A stretch of DNA of 64,000 nt from Orthonyx spaldingii (GCA_013397795.1 VZTJ01001623.1:124001-188000); one strand, 5' to 3'; counted from the first letter of the stretch, positions 42,301 through 56,908 are shown. Notes: generated from the sequence alone by a model not told the origin. A program made the numbers and translations.

Positions 42301-45300
42301 CTTGCACAAGCACAGAACTGCAAGAGCTGTAGATCCAAGTAACTAAGCTCATTACAGGCATCAGACACTGACACCTCACCAAACTTCACAAGGGTGGGAT
42401 AAAGACATTTTGAAGACAGAATGAATACTTTCAGTGTCACAACCTCAATTAAGATTCAAATCTTTTAGTCCAATGTGGCTAATTACAGACTACTTTCAAC
42501 TACTTCTCTCACTTTTATACTTTTTGTTAGAACCAAACCACAGCTCCTCACCTGCTTGCCATGACCTACAGAAAGGCTGACATTGCACTGGTAAGTGGGT
42601 GGGAGGCAGTACGAGCAAACAAAAAAGGACAAGCAACTCGACTGCTAATTACTTTTGAATTGCCTCATTTTGTTTCAGTGATGTTTTCATTTCCAGAAGA
42701 TTTGTTTTGGTTGTATCAAGGATATCACATCATTTATTCTGGAGAATAGACTGTTAATTAATATTTTTAAATATATGTGTTATATGCCAATGAAAGGTTC
42801 AGTGCTTATATTTAATCCTACAAGTTACCTAAGCAAGTGTCCATGTATACCAAGCAGGACAGCAAGTCCTGCACAGAGTAAATAAGACCTGACAAAGTTG
42901 GACAGTACAAAGACAGATAGTGGGTATTCCAGAACAATATTTTGAATTTATAGAAGAGAAATCGCTCCCTTTAAATGACTACCAGAATTCTTAAAAATGG
43001 TTACAATTTATTTGATGATTTTTATTAAATTATTATTTATAAAGCACAGATGAAAGAGACATGTATGTAAATCATCCTATATGTGCACACTAAGAATTAA
43101 CACCTAGGGATACAAAGCTACAGATGTTCACCCTTCACTTGAGCCCTTTGTGGCCAGAGTGTCAGTGGGACTTCTGCCCAGCTATCAGCTGGATCTGAGG
43201 CTGTTTAAGCTGTCTTGAACAAATCACCTGTTTGCATTGTAGTTACATACCCCAGCTCAACAACTATTCCCATGTGAACAGTATTTAACTGAGGAAATTA
43301 ACAAAGATTTAAGAGATAATTTTAGTCCTAATGCACAGAAAATAGGTTTCAAATGACAAATTTCTATTAACATCAAATGACTTGAGGTAAGGCTTCTGCA
43401 GAGGGGGGGGGGAAAAAAGACAAGAAAAACACCTACAGATGATTTTTTATATAAAACGCTGTAATGGTGAGTCAGGAAAAGAAGATCCTTCTTATTCACA
43501 TAAATGCTTTAGGACAGGTCTGACGTGGGCAAAATATGAACAAGCTTATTCTGTGCATTTTAAACATTGCTATTTTTCCTGCTCAGGCTAATCTGCAAGT
43601 GGAGATCTGTGGGGAAAACCCATTTTGCAGCTATTTCTGATTCTACTTTCCCTTTTCTCTCTCCTGACAGATAGGTCTACTGACATGTCCAAGCCAGTAG
43701 ATTTCTTTTTTATTTTGACAATGAAAAAATAAATTACTTAGAATCCTATCACATTACAGATGTAATGTCTGGTCTCAGTGCTCTCCTCATCCATTTTGTT
43801 AGGCTTGTATTGCCCGTTTCATATCTGATCCATTTGGGACACCAAATACTCTCATTGCTTTAAGATATTATTAAGCAGCAGGAGTATTAGTTTGAAAAGA
43901 GGAAGCTATGTTCTCCTTGAACATGTCAAAATCAGTACCTACACCAATTCAACTCAGTTTTAGCAAAGAGTTTTTGGATATGTGAGAGAAGCGTAACGAC
44001 TCAAACCTAATGACTAAAGTTAACAGGCGTCTAATTTAACTCCAGCCATCCTTCTGGAATCCATTTCCCAAGGGCTACATCTCCTCCTGTGCCAAAATTA
44101 GGATGCTCAGTCACGACCTTTCTCTTCCTCATTTCAGAACATTCATAACTTTGTTTCAAACAGAAACAGGAAAACCACCCAAAACTTATCAGCTGCATCA
44201 TACTCGCAAGAACTGAAAGCCTGGTGAGTGATATAACACACTGAATGCTGGAAATCTAAATAGAAAATCTGGACAGGGAATATTCAGTTAGTCCTGTCCT
44301 GTTTATGAAATAAAACCTTTAAAAGTTCTCAGTAAGTAGATCTCAGTGGCCAGAACTCTAATGCATACACTGCTAAAAAAAGCAAACAACAAAAAAAGGA
44401 GTTTCCTCTTAATTTCCATATTTTCCTGCAAAATATACTTTTTAATAAATTAAATCTGTATTCTCTTAACCATCAGAAATCTTACCAATGTTCCTTCTCT
44501 TCCATTCTAATGCTAGTAAGATCAACCAGTTTCTGCAGCCAAAGTTAATGCATTTATGATCAACAAAGCTGTTACATTTGGAAGATACGTGACTCTGACC
44601 TGCCAAAGAGCCTGAGATGACTCTGTATACAATCCCACTAGCAGATAGGGTATGACCTGAGTCTCAAAGAGTCTGAGTTCAGCTGATTCTCATCAGAGTT
44701 TAATCAGGCCTCTGCTTCCCATCGACTTTTGCAGACAGTGGGGATCACTTGCAACATTTTTGCAGCCAGATCTGCATTTTAACGCTTCACACTGCACTGA
44801 AAGTTGAATCAATACATGGGCTACATATGAAGGATTTCTTTGTATTGCGTACTTTTATAATTTAATTTCGAAAACATGTCCCCCTTTGCCTTTTCTGTTA
44901 CCTTGTCTTTACATGAACCCTTTTTCTCCAAGAAACAAGCTAAAACTAGTCCACATTTGGGTAAATGAATAGTCAGCTGGAAAACGTCAGTCCTACCCAA
45001 CACAAAAAACATACATCTGATGACAAATGAAATTTTATCTCAGATATGTCAGACCTGTCCTGGACCCGTTCCTTCAATTCACTGAATTTTTAAAGTGAAC
45101 ATTTTGCTGTAGAAAGTGCATCTTTTTCTTTCTTTTTTATTTTCAACCAATCTCTAAAATTACTCCTATGCTTTACTGAAAAGCCTTTTATGCATAAACA
45201 ATAGGACAACACATGCTGCAACTCAGTAAATCAAATTCAGAGCCTTGGGAGCATTTACTTGATTAAATGCACAGGTGCTTTGAGGTGACTGCAAACACTG

Positions 45301-46320
45301 GCATAAAGCAAAAGCACCACTGGCAGAGCAGGTTCAGCACAGAGCCATCTCCGAGGCACAGCATGGAGATTGGTGGCTGTCACGTCCCATCCTAAACATC
45401 CCACACCCATTCCTGAGCCCAGGCATGTGAGCAATGGCCATCCAGCCACAGATCTTCTGCAAAATCTACAGAACCACAGAATCATGTACTTGTCAACACT
45501 GCCACCACTTACCATGGTAAAAAGTCATGGTAGTTTCCACTATCCACCTGGCAAGAAGATCTTTAAATTTTTTTAATGTACAAAGAAAACACTAACACAG
45601 TAACAAAACCACCACTCCCTCCATGAGGCAGAGTGCTCGTGGGAAATATGCTGGAAGAGCTTTTTAAAAATAACTACTCAACAGCACAGTCTTAGCAGGG
45701 ATGGGGACTTCAGGTCAGCACTGCCTCCAATACGAGGTCAGAAGGAGAGGATGCTGTATGACAAAACGGCCACACTTTCATGGGCAAGCAGGTTTCCCAG
45801 GAGAGAAGTATGGAATAATATATGAAAATTATCTCTGCCATGTTTTAAATGGGTAAGATAATTCTCTATAAGCCAGTCCAGCATTTTGCTCATTTCCCAG
45901 TACATATTCTCAAATATGTAGTTAACTGGTGAGTTAGGAGAAATACCCATCTCTTTGGGTTTTGTTTGGTTCATTTGCAGTTTTTTAATTATCACAACAT
46001 TTCAGTACTTTTGATATAAATTTACTTTCAGATATTTCAAGCACTGACAAGAATTCATCACTACTGTCATGCATTACATATTTTCATTTAACCTAATGCT
46101 AGAACCAGTGACTCTGCAAAATCTCTCTCATACCTGGTAAATCTCATTTCTAACCATAGACCAGAAATTTAGTCAACAATGTGAGCAGTTTAAAAATTGT
46201 CTTGTTAAGGTTAAATATTTTCCCCTGCTGCCATTCCCAGCTGACAAAAGAGAAGAGTAATCACATGAATATCAGTACTGCATTACAAAAACCATTCTTT
46301 GGAATTTAGATGGGAGTCTT

Positions 46321-46380
46321 ATATTGTAATCCACATTTCATAGAGACATGGAAACTGAGGCAGTACCCAGCTTGCTCAAA
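46321..46380 (-). mobile_element. Short MIR/L2-type repeat relic
   Basis: The plus strand reads ccacatttcatagagacatg, then gaaactgaggca, then cttgctcaaa. This matches the antisense MIR/L2 core (ccattttacagatgaggaaactgaggca ... cttgcccaa) with some substitutions. Only about 60 bp is recognisable. Confidence 0.5.
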
Positions 46381-49300
46381 ATGGCTCCACTTTTCAGAAT
46401 TTTCAATAGTAATAATCTCAAATTTTTGATGCTGAAAGCATTTTGAGTATGTTTATGGTGCAGTGGATCTGTCTCAGCTTTCCATTTACTCAAGGTCTTC
46501 TTCTATCAACAGATTCAAACACGACTGCAGTGCCTTAAAAGGGTATTAATAATTTCTCTGTTCTTGGAATAGCAGAGACACTGCTAAATTCAGAATACCA
46601 GCACCTCACTCAGAGAGCAAGCTGTGTATTATGCAAAGCCTTTGCATTTTCTGTGTTAGGTAACAGAAACCATGCTCTGGGTCAAGCCTACAGCTCTGCA
46701 TGGAGGAAAACAAGGTTCCCTTCAGGTTCTTTCTACTACTTTTTAGGTCACTTCTTCATTCACATTTCTGACTGTTTATATCTTGGAAACCTTGACACAT
46801 GCCAGACACAGCCCTCAGAGTCTCTCTCAGCATTACTCCTTTGTGTCACTCTCAAAGGCTCACCACCCCCTTGCCCTGGTCCCTGCAAGCAGCTTCAAGT
46901 AAGGGGTATTCATCCCCATATGGCCAGAAACAATAAATACGTACTTGATGAGGAGACACCTGTGGTAGAACTCTCATTGATAAGAAAAGAACTGTAGCTT
47001 TTAAAAAGTAACCATGAACTTCCTTTAATTGTACCTGCAGCACAGGATCTTTCCTAAACAAACAAAAAGCAAAAGAGACCAAACCAAATTATCCTAGTAT
47101 TTGCAAATAATGATCAGAAACACAGCAGTGATACTTATAATTCAAAGGCTTGTTTTCTTTTAAGTAAAATATATAAATCTGTGACTTCTTTGGAGAACAA
47201 ACCCAGAAAACGTTTGAACACAGAAATGTCAATATTATTGTGCAAAAGAAGCAATAATAGAAAATCTGGGGGAGCAAAATGGCCATGACAGACAGATGAA
47301 ATCAAGGAAAAAACAAAATTTTAAGGAATTGTCTTCATTAGTTGTGCCTGTTGTTTCTTGCAAAAGATAAAAACAAATAAATGCATGAGTAAGAAAGAAA
47401 AGCAAAACAATAAAGCAGTTTAAGTATTTACTTTCTACCTGTCCCATACAAATTACACTCGCATTCTAGTATTAAAAAAAAAATGCTTTTGGTGCAACTT
47501 CAATACCTGTGAATCTTGGCTTAAGTTCTCGCAAGCGTGCAGACTGAAAAGTCTGAAAATCTCCTGAACACATAAGGAATGACTTACAGCTACCCCCATA
47601 AATTTGCAGTACCACATAAACTTGGCACTGCAAGTTTCATATGTTGTCAGTAGGAATGAAGATGAAAATTCAGTGCTCCTGGCTGTGACACGTTTGAAGG
47701 TTTCAGGCAAAGCTTGGCACAGATGTACTTAAAAGAAGAAAGTACACGTGCAAATTCTGCCTCTTAGCAACAAGATATGATCATAATATTGGTTTTAAAA
47801 GGCAGGTGATGAATCACAAACCCTCATAAATAACGAGATGGCAATACACCCTCTTTGCACGGTGTAAATGCCACGAGAGGAGGAGATGGAAAGGGAACTA
47901 TCACATAGCTAAACCACTACCATCTGCACAATTAATATATGCTCTAAGCAATGAGGGAGTAGGAGGAAAAGCATCATCACTTATGACTATGTAGTCATTA
48001 GCCAAGTTCCTCATCTTCATTAGACAAATAAATTAAAATTCACATTTACTGAAGCTATCACAGTGGCTCCAAAGCAATACTCTAAAAATGGTCCCACTGG
48101 ATTTGGATGAAAATGATGCCTTTTGAAGGAGTAGTTGGTAAGCAGAAGCATGACATCAAATACACTGACAGTCCAGTGCTATTAATCTAAGGCAAACCTC
48201 CTCCCTCCCCCATTCTTCTACAATAAGGAGAAAAAAAATAGAGCACATGCTAAATTTTAGCGAAAAACAATGACTCGGGATAATAAAGACCTGTAATTCA
48301 ATGAAAAACTGACTACAAAAACATACTGCTTTTCCAGAAGTTTTAGAACTTGGACAGACTTTACATTAGAAAATTGCAGAACAGAAAACATCATGAGCAG
48401 TGATGAGGTAGAACAGTAAAACTAAGCAAAGCTAGAAGGGGAGAGGATAATGCTTTTTCAAAGCAATCATAAGGAAGCAGGAAAACCTGGTCAGTGCTAA
48501 GACCATATTTGATGAATTAAAAATTGGGGCAAGTGGGGGGCACGTGCTATTTGCATTACTACTCAATATTGAAAATAACACAAAAGTTATGCTCAAACAG
48601 AGAAGGGGAATGTTTTTCCTAACACTGCCCTTTTGTACCAACATTGAGAGGGACTTGCTTGCCTGAATGGAAACTCTCCCATGTTCATGGTCACAAAACA
48701 TTCCACTAAAACTTTTTTAGTTAGATAAGCCTGATGCAGAGCTAACACCCTGTTCTCTTAACTGGTATCACACGTCCAGAATGGAAGGCAATTGTCTTCA
48801 GAATAGAAGACTGTCACACTAGCCCTGAACTGTCAATGTCTTTTAAAAAGCACTTTGAACATCATGTTTTCCAGGGCTAGTAAGAGGTGCTGAACAACAA
48901 ATAAGTGCAAGGAATAAAACTGTTCACCTGCTCATCCCTGTCAAAACTAATGAGCAAAATGAATCCTGATATCCTGCTCATTTCTCTCAACTGAAATAGA
49001 ATTTTAAAAGTCTCAAAGTATAAGGATACTTTATTTCTGTAAATAGTTTAAGAGTTGTGCCATGGGCACAATATTAAATTTGCCACCTTATCACCCTATT
49101 TTGCAAGAGTGGGAAATTCAGGATGCTAGTAGTGATATTCAGCCCAGCAGTCTCTCCAGGTTTAGCAGCTTGGCCATCACACATCTAGCACAATACAATC
49201 TACTGATCCAATACTTTACAAAGCGAAAATAAAACCTGTGTTTGCTACATATTGCACTGACAAATACAACTTAATAAAAAAGTCATCCAAGTGAAGAAAC

Positions 49301-50249
49301 CTGATTTACCAACGCTTTTTTTCTTTCACATGGGTAAGTAATAATTATCTTTGCCTATCTGAAGTTAGAGCATTGCATCCATTAGTCATGTATTTTCTAA
49401 TTGCTTTATATTGATGTAATATCCATACCTTCCTCTGAACAAATTACTAATAAGGTTCTGTAGCACCTATATGAACAGCAGGTAACATTTAATATCCACT
49501 TTCATTCTTGACATTAAACAATAACTACTCTCCATGCTCTTTTACTTGTCTTCAATTCTGTGGGGTAGTGTTCCCACTGCTAACAACTTCAGTGCCTCTG
49601 CTCAGTCTTACCCCTATTTCTAAAACCAGGACACAGCCAATTTTCTTAGCAGTCCTATAAATCATAGCTATAGATTGCACTGAAATTAAAGCCATATTGA
49701 AATAAAATGGGAAGATGAACCCTACAGAAAATTAAATGAGGTGAAGCAGAGAACATGTGACCAGATAAGACAGCTGGAATGGGAGTCTCCAATACATGAA
49801 AAATACATGGAAACAAAATATTAACACAGAAAGAAAAACCCCAAAAAAAGCAAACAAACAAAACTAAAGAAACCACAAAAACACTTACCATAACACCCAG
49901 TATCAGATTCTGAGATATCCTTACACATAACCTTTTCTTTGAACTAGTGTTAAGTGTTCAATTATAACAAAAGAAAGAGTGCCATGATACAAACTTTGGG
50001 TCTGTCCAGTTAAATCAAAGGAGGAACAGAGAAGGGATGATGACTGGAGGCCTCACTAAATGGCAAAGTGCAGCTGCTGTTGATTTACATGAGTGGGACC
50101 CCACCTGCAGCATCAGCAGTAACCCACAGAACCACCTGTGAGGGGAAAGGTTTCCTCCTAATCCTTGTCTACAAAGATCTCTATAGACCTCAATCAGATT
50201 TTCATTTCTTCTAGAATTGCAACTTGCCTCCTCAGATTCTTCAGGGGGG

Positions 50250-50292
50250 TTTTTTTTGTTTGTTTTTTTTTTGTTGTTGTTGTTGTTGTTTC
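50250..50292. repeat. T-rich and (TTG)n simple repeat
   Basis: A T-rich run with G interruptions is followed by six or seven TTG units ending in ttt near 50291. It is a simple-sequence repeat. In the RNA sense it is A/C-rich (CAA)n. Confidence 0.9.
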
Positions 50293-52444
50293 TTAAACTA
50301 ATTAATTTTTTTAAAGCAGCATAATTCTGAATACTGCAGTATATGCATCTGGAAATTCCTCCAGGGCACTTCAAAGCCAGGCTACATTTTCTGTACCTGT
50401 ATTATTACAGACATACATAACTGCAAAATAAGAACACCTTCCTGAACACCGGCATTCAACATTTGATCCATATCCTTCGGTTTTAATAATGTGCAAATAA
50501 TTTACTTGAAATTATAGTGTGACTTCTCTGTAACATAACAGCACTTTGCATTAGAAGATGAAGACAGAAGGCTATGAAAAAGTAATTAATCCTGAGTATA
50601 TCTTCAGCATCTCTTTCTTCAAAAAGAAATAAACTACTTTATTTGGTTAGGAGAAGGTGTGGATGTTTCTTTAACACACAGCAGTGTCCTTAGAAAATTC
50701 TTTTTCAGATAAATATTGCAGCTCTTGAATGTATTTCTGGAAGGCATAGCAAAGTTACATGAAAATGACTAATGGCCTGTCTTTCTTATGGCTACTCTAC
50801 CACCTCTTTAAAAATCCAACAGCAACAAAGGTCATCTCCTCTCTGCTGTATGTGCCATTTCTCCAGCAACACTAATGCTGTGAAACAATATTCAATGGCA
50901 TTTCAGGATAACCATAATGCAATATTTGTACATTCCAACTGTATATGCTTTGGAGACCCTCTTGCAGAAGCAGCCCACAGACTGGTGTTTAAAATTGCAG
51001 AGTGCTTTACTCTCAGTTGTTCACCAAGAATAAGACATACCCTGGGATGGACCCATGAAATAATCTCCTGTTGTATGTAAGGAAAAATAGAAGGAGAGAA
51101 GGATGAATATTCAGTATTTGCCTCATTGCTTTTGTCTTGTTTTCCATCTTGTGCACTGATGGTCATCTCTGCTTTTTACAAAGAGAACTAAATGGAGAAG
51201 ACACGAGCCACCTTCTAGAGAGTGAATGGTAAGATGAAAACACAGGTCACATCTCCCTGAAAGGATGGAGCTTATCAGCAAGGTCTAACAATAATTTACC
51301 TCCTCAGCTGACCACATACAAATGTTTTGTAGTCATCTGAGTTCAAGGGATTTCTAAGTTCTTTCCAAATAGTTTTCATTGCCTGAAATTTGTAATATTT
51401 TGGTAAAAATATCTATGAGATAGATTATAACAAGCTTTATGATTACAGTAAATTAATGTTTCTTGGTTTCCCACATCAGCAGAAGTATTCCAAATTTTGT
51501 TGTGTTTCTTCCTATGCAGTATCAGCAATATTGCCTTGTTAAAGTACAAGACTATTATTCTAAAGTGCACATCTCGTTTTAAAGAACCCCAAGACTACAC
51601 AAAGATCTATTGCTGACACCTAATTTTTGCTAGCATTTCTACCAGTAACAACTGCTGTAAAAACTTGCACAACAAAGAAAGTCACAATAGCAAAGGACAA
51701 AAAGAGAGGACAGAATTTGTGGATGTCAAATTTGTGATAAAGAACTTTCTCCTTCTAGCTCCAACATTTCTGATGCTTACTCAGATATCTCCAAATGGGA
51801 ATAGGTTCTGGATTGACATAAACAACACATTGAAATAGGTTAGAAAAGTTATGGTCCCTAAGACTGAAGTCAGAGAAATAATGCTGGACCACTTGGTCCT
51901 AATCCTACTGTTCCAGTTTCCATTAACACAAACTGAGATCTCAAAGTGTTTTCCCCAACAGCTACATATCCCTTGTTTTTCTCCATTCTGAAAATGAAGA
52001 GAATGCACCATAACATTTTTCAATATATACTGAATAAATTCTCCATTACCACTTTAAATAGGAAAAAAGCTGGCATGCAACACCTTCTACAGTAAAGATA
52101 TCTTAGTCTTGCAGGGATTGTTAAGGTCTATCACTACATTTTCTAAGTGGAAACAAATGTTAGCTTTATAATCCCCAGTGGCTTTACAACCCTGCAAAGG
52201 GCTTTGGGAAAAGGAGATTTCTGCCACATTAAAAGGTCATATGCTTTCATATGCCATTCACTTCTCAGGATAAATTCTGGAGCAAATATTTTAAAATGTC
52301 AGAGTTTAAAAAAATAGTCCTGAGACAGATCCCTGTCAGTAAATGAAAACATACTTATAAGCTGTAAGTAGTTTTTTGGGCAACATACAGGAGGAGCAGG
52401 GGGATATAGCTGCCATTGTGGAAAGACAATGGGATGACTGGCAC

Positions 52445-52850
52445 AACTGCAGGGCTCAGTTCAGGGCCCCTCCCTACAAGGAAGACATTCAAGTGTCGGA
52501 GCAAGTCCAGAGAAGGGCAATGGAGATGGGAAAGTGTTTGGGGCCTGTGTCTTACGTGCAGCAGCTGAGGTACCTGGGGGGCTCAGCCTGGAGAAAAGGG
52601 GTCTCAGTGGAAACCTTCTCACTCTCTACAACTCCCTGGCAGGAGGTTGTAGCCAGGTGAGGGTCATTCTCTTCTACCAAGTAACATGCAAAGGACAAGA
52701 GTAAACAGCCTCAGGTTTAACTAGGAGAGGTGTAGATTGCATATTAGGAAAAAATTCTCCACTGTAAGGGCTATTAAGCATTGTGACAGGCTGCCCTAAA
52801 GAGGTGGAGTCACCATCCCTGGAGGGATTTCAAAGATGTGCAGACGTGTC
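52445..52850 (+). mobile_element. Diverged CR1 LINE, 3' portion without the terminal tail
   Basis: The plus strand matches the end of CR1 ORF2 and the 3' region. Recognisable phrases are gtccagagaagggcaatgga (52506), agcctggagaaaaggggtct (52588), actctctacaactccctgg, aggaggttgtagccaggtg (52642), atattaggaaaaaattctcc and gtcaccatccctggaggga (52810). An 80-codon open stretch across the left part is what remains of the ORF2 end. The similarity stops near 52850, before the usual CR1 end with its short terminal repeat. It lies opposite to GABRB2. The left boundary is uncertain; 52376-52445 may be a more decayed continuation. Confidence 0.9.
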
Positions 52851-55312
52851 AACAGCAGCCACCATAAAAAAAGTGTGGTAACCCATTGAAGGATGTCATG
52901 CATACTCAATATTCTGCAACTACTGCAGTTTTTTTAAAAAAGTATTCTCAAAAATGACATGCTGCACCACATGAAGATGGAGAAAACAATGACTTCTTAA
53001 TTCAGAAGCCAAGCAGGATAAGGCACTCTGGCAAACCCTTCCTGTGAAATGCTGAATGTGGACTTACAGTCCATATGTGGAGAATAATTCAGGGTCCTGA
53101 AGATTTGCTTGTTTCTGAACAACTGCCAGAAAAGATCATGTCCAGTGAATACAAGTCCTGGGGGTCCTTACTGTATTGATTATACCACCTTGAAACACCT
53201 TCTGCTACTGAAACAGCAATTTCTGAGGGAACAGTCTCCAGGTCACTTCAGCGAGGTGATTGCTGAGATCCTTTTTGTTCTGACACGAGGAACAAGCCTC
53301 ATGTAGTTCTTTCCTTGTGATTTGATCTCACAGTCTCCTCCTGGCCCTGAGACATTCTTGCCATCTGCTCATACAGATGGCACATTCATGTAAAATTAAG
53401 AAAGGGTTTTCCAAACATTTTCTATTCTCTCTCTTCTCGGATAGTTCTAGACTAGCAGAAGCAGCAAATGTTCTAGAATGACTACTGAGGAAAAAAAAAA
53501 ATCCAGGAGAAAAAACCCCAATGAACTTACACAAGTGATTTAGAGGAGAAAAAAAAATCTAGTCACTGAAGAGCAGGTAGAAATATCTGCATTATAGCCT
53601 AAAAATCAGTGACAGGCATAGCTTTAAAGTGCTCTTCTGCAGAGGCTTACACACATCCTGAGTCTGGAGAACTTACCTGGCAGCACAAACCCCCAGAATT
53701 TCTTGTAACTTATCCCAGTTTCTCTCCTTCTAAGTAGGCCTAAATAGTGTTCCAAGAAAAGCTCTCTTCAGTTACTTTGCACATTGAAGACAACAAGAAA
53801 CTTCAATTTTCAGAGAAATAAATAATAGAAAATAGACCCAAGAGATGCAAGGAAAAAAAAACCCCAACAAACCCTTACACTTGAGGAGTTTAGGTAATTC
53901 TTATTTCTCTGAAACCATTTTACCATTCTGTAAAGTTCAATAACAAAGTAGTATATAAAAGTGGGTGAACAAATCAGCAATTATCTTCCCAGAAAGTGCA
54001 TTAAAACATAAAGGAAATATTTTTGGGGGGGAAAAAATCACCCAAACTAGATATTCAACTAGAATAAAAACTAAATCCAAGTACTTGCACCTTCAGGTAA
54101 GACACTTAGTAGGGATAAAAAACATTCTTTCATTCAATAAATAGTATTCTACAATGTCTTACATTAAAAGTGTAAAAGAAAAGCTTCATCTGTAGAATTA
54201 CAAGAACAACTATAAAGTGATTATGTGTGACCCACAAGAGGTATTATTAGTTCTACAAACAATGCCCTAACTTTTATTTTTCTTACACGTGCAAGGCCCC
54301 CAACCCTGCTCCTACTTCTGATATCCACCTCAGATTTTACCAATTTTAGTAAAAAATCCCCAATATGTGCAAGTAGAATTTATACTTATACAAATATACT
54401 GTATTTATCAAATATATATCATATATTTAAGCATGTGTTTGCATACACACATTTAGCATTTATCCCATGAGCTGAGTCTTCATCAGAGCATTCTGAGATT
54501 CTATGTCCTTCTCATGACCACCAGCTACCAGCTCAATGATATGATCAAAGACATTGCAGGAGAGAAATGACAGATTGCTGTAATTCTAAATTATATAAAT
54601 TATTAAATTTTAATTTAAGATTCAATGTTTGATGACCTCTACATGTTTTTGGAATATGCAATACCCTTGGAGCAACTTAAACTATTTCATGGTTCTGTAG
54701 CTGATGGAGTTTTTCTTACTGATACAGACTAAATGCCACAGTCTGTCTGTTAGGCAATAAAACTCAGAATTTTTTTCACTTCATTGCAATGTAGTAATTT
54801 TGGATAATAGGGCTTTTAATGGAAAGGATTCCTGTGACTTAAAGCTTTTTTTCTTATTAAGCTTAATTGAATTAATTATTCACCTACTAATGATTTAACA
54901 GCAACATCATAAAAAAATAAAAGCAAAAGACCCTTCTGAATACTTATCCCAGACTTAAAATCTAATAAAGGGATTGGAATAGAAAGATATCTTTGTTTTC
55001 CTTCAGATAGGGGAGATATTTAAAACACAACTACCCTCCCTCCTGCTGTGGATGAATGGTGAAAAGATGTCATTCCAAATCCTACAGCAAAATGCACACT
55101 TAATCTATGAGTTCTTAATTGAAAAGAGATATTTATGAGTCAATGACCTCCTTTTTTTCCCAGAAATTGCATCTTTCCTGAAATTGGATCATTTTGTGAA
55201 TGGGTTTCTACATAGGAAAAGTGGAATAATGTGATCTTGAGAAAACAAAACAGATTTGTATCCATAACCCGGCCATCCCAAGGTGCACATGAGGGCTGGC
55301 ATTTTATAATTC

Positions 55313-55485
55313 TTCATAATAATGCTTGGCACTTATGTAGTGTTTTACGGGATCAAAGCACTTTACAAACTAATTAATTAATCTTCACAACACCCCTATG
55401 AGAAGGCAGGTTTTAGCATTCCAGTTTACCAAAAGGAGTAAGTGAGCAGAGAAGCTGGATGATTTGTTTCATGTCCAAATCTCCA
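55313..55485 (-). mobile_element. Ancient MIR/L2-type repeat relic
   Basis: The plus strand reads taataatgcttggcacttat, then gatcaaagcactttacaaac, then cttcacaacacccctatgag. This is the antisense of the tail shared by MIR and L2 elements (tcataggg-tgttgtgagga ... tgtaaagcgctttga ... tattatta). Continuation through 55410-55485 is weaker (ccagtttaccaaaaggag resembles the cattttacagatgagg block). Such elements are older than the split of birds and mammals. Confidence 0.65.
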
Positions 55486-55688
55486 GTTCACAGAACCAGT
55501 GTTACTAGAAATAACAGTAGTTGTATTTCTCTGCTTTATTCCTTGGAACCTATAAAACAATTATTTGCAAGAGAAAGGAAAACAGCATCTGGCCCACATC
55601 TTGGGCCAGAGCTGATACGTTGTTTATTTAAAACAACAATTAACTCGTTTAAGCAACACGCTGGGATTCAAGTTCCTTTCCGTATGCT

Positions 55689-55736
55689 GGATCTATATTG
55701 ACTATATGGATCTATATTGACTATTGATCTATATTG
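55689..55736. repeat. Short tandem repeat of ggatctatattgactat
   Basis: Two identical 17-bp copies start at 55689 and 55708 (period 19). A third, partial copy (gatctatattg) lies at 55726-55736. It looks like a local duplication by slippage. Confidence 0.9.
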
Positions 55737-56908
55737 TGCAAGAAAAGAGCTGTGATCAGACTTGTCCTGCTCCAGGATTTCCAAATAATGAGATTGGGGT
55801 GGTAATGCTTCCTTGCTAATGCAGAAATCCGTTGTACTTGAAACTCTACATAATTGTACAGTATTGCATTTTTTTCAAGTCTTCACAACAGCTACATGAC
55901 TTCAGTTTGAAATGATGTTTTATTACATTTGCATTTATTTCTGCAAGTTTTCAAAAATTCTTGCTTTGACCACTTACATACAAGATTTAAGGGTTCTTAC
56001 ATCTGTCTATGTATATTAACAGCTTTGAAAGTCTGGACACAGAAATCGAATTCACCTCATTTCTTGTGCAAGAGTAAACAGCTGCATGTCAGACTGTGAA
56101 TTAGCTTTGGCAAGTGTTGGCAAAGGAAAAGTCAGTAATTGCATCTATAGGTGTGAGTACCAGCACAAAAATATTACCCACTAAACACAGTGGAAACGCT
56201 TCTTCACAGACTGACACTCTCATGTTCAAACAAGTCTTATAAAAATTACTCTTTACTTCCTCTTTGTTTGCAATGCATATGCCCTATTGTCATACAAAGA
56301 AATTTAGTGTTATATGTTCACAGGAGATAAAAAGAGTGACAAGAAGTGATATCCAAAATTAAGAAAACTTGTATTTTTAATTGGAGCAGTAGAAAGCTAC
56401 TGACACTTCAGACATCCTAATAAAGATAGGCATAATATTTACTTATTTATTTTAACAAATGGCAACATTATTTTGAGATGCTGTTGGTGCTTTTTATGCT
56501 ACAGGGTACCTCATTTTAATGTTTATTTCCTCTTCTTCCCGGAGGCTGGACAACTCCCAGCTGGAGTGAAGGGCTGCACAGCCAAGAGAGGCACAAATGT
56601 GAGGGAACCAGAAACACCTATCCCTTGACAGGTATCATGATCAAGAACAGAGCATCCAAATCAGTATCTTCTCCCCAGAAAAGAAGTCCAGGTTCTTTTT
56701 ATCTCTTCTGAAATCCCCAAAGTGAGAAAGATTTTGAGAACATTTTTTGCTTACCATGAATGGGCATTAAAAGTCCTTAAACACCTTCTGTAAATATAAT
56801 TTTGCAACACAAAGGTAGGACAGATCTCTTCCTTCCTTGCAGAAGACGTTTTGGAATAACAAAGATATTTGAAATATTGTAGGCACTCCAAAAACAATTT
56901 TAATTAAC

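Noticed and set aside
45470..45488. cagaaccacagaatcatg resembling the CR1 terminal repeat
   Set aside because: Neither side continues into CR1 sequence, so the short match is probably chance.
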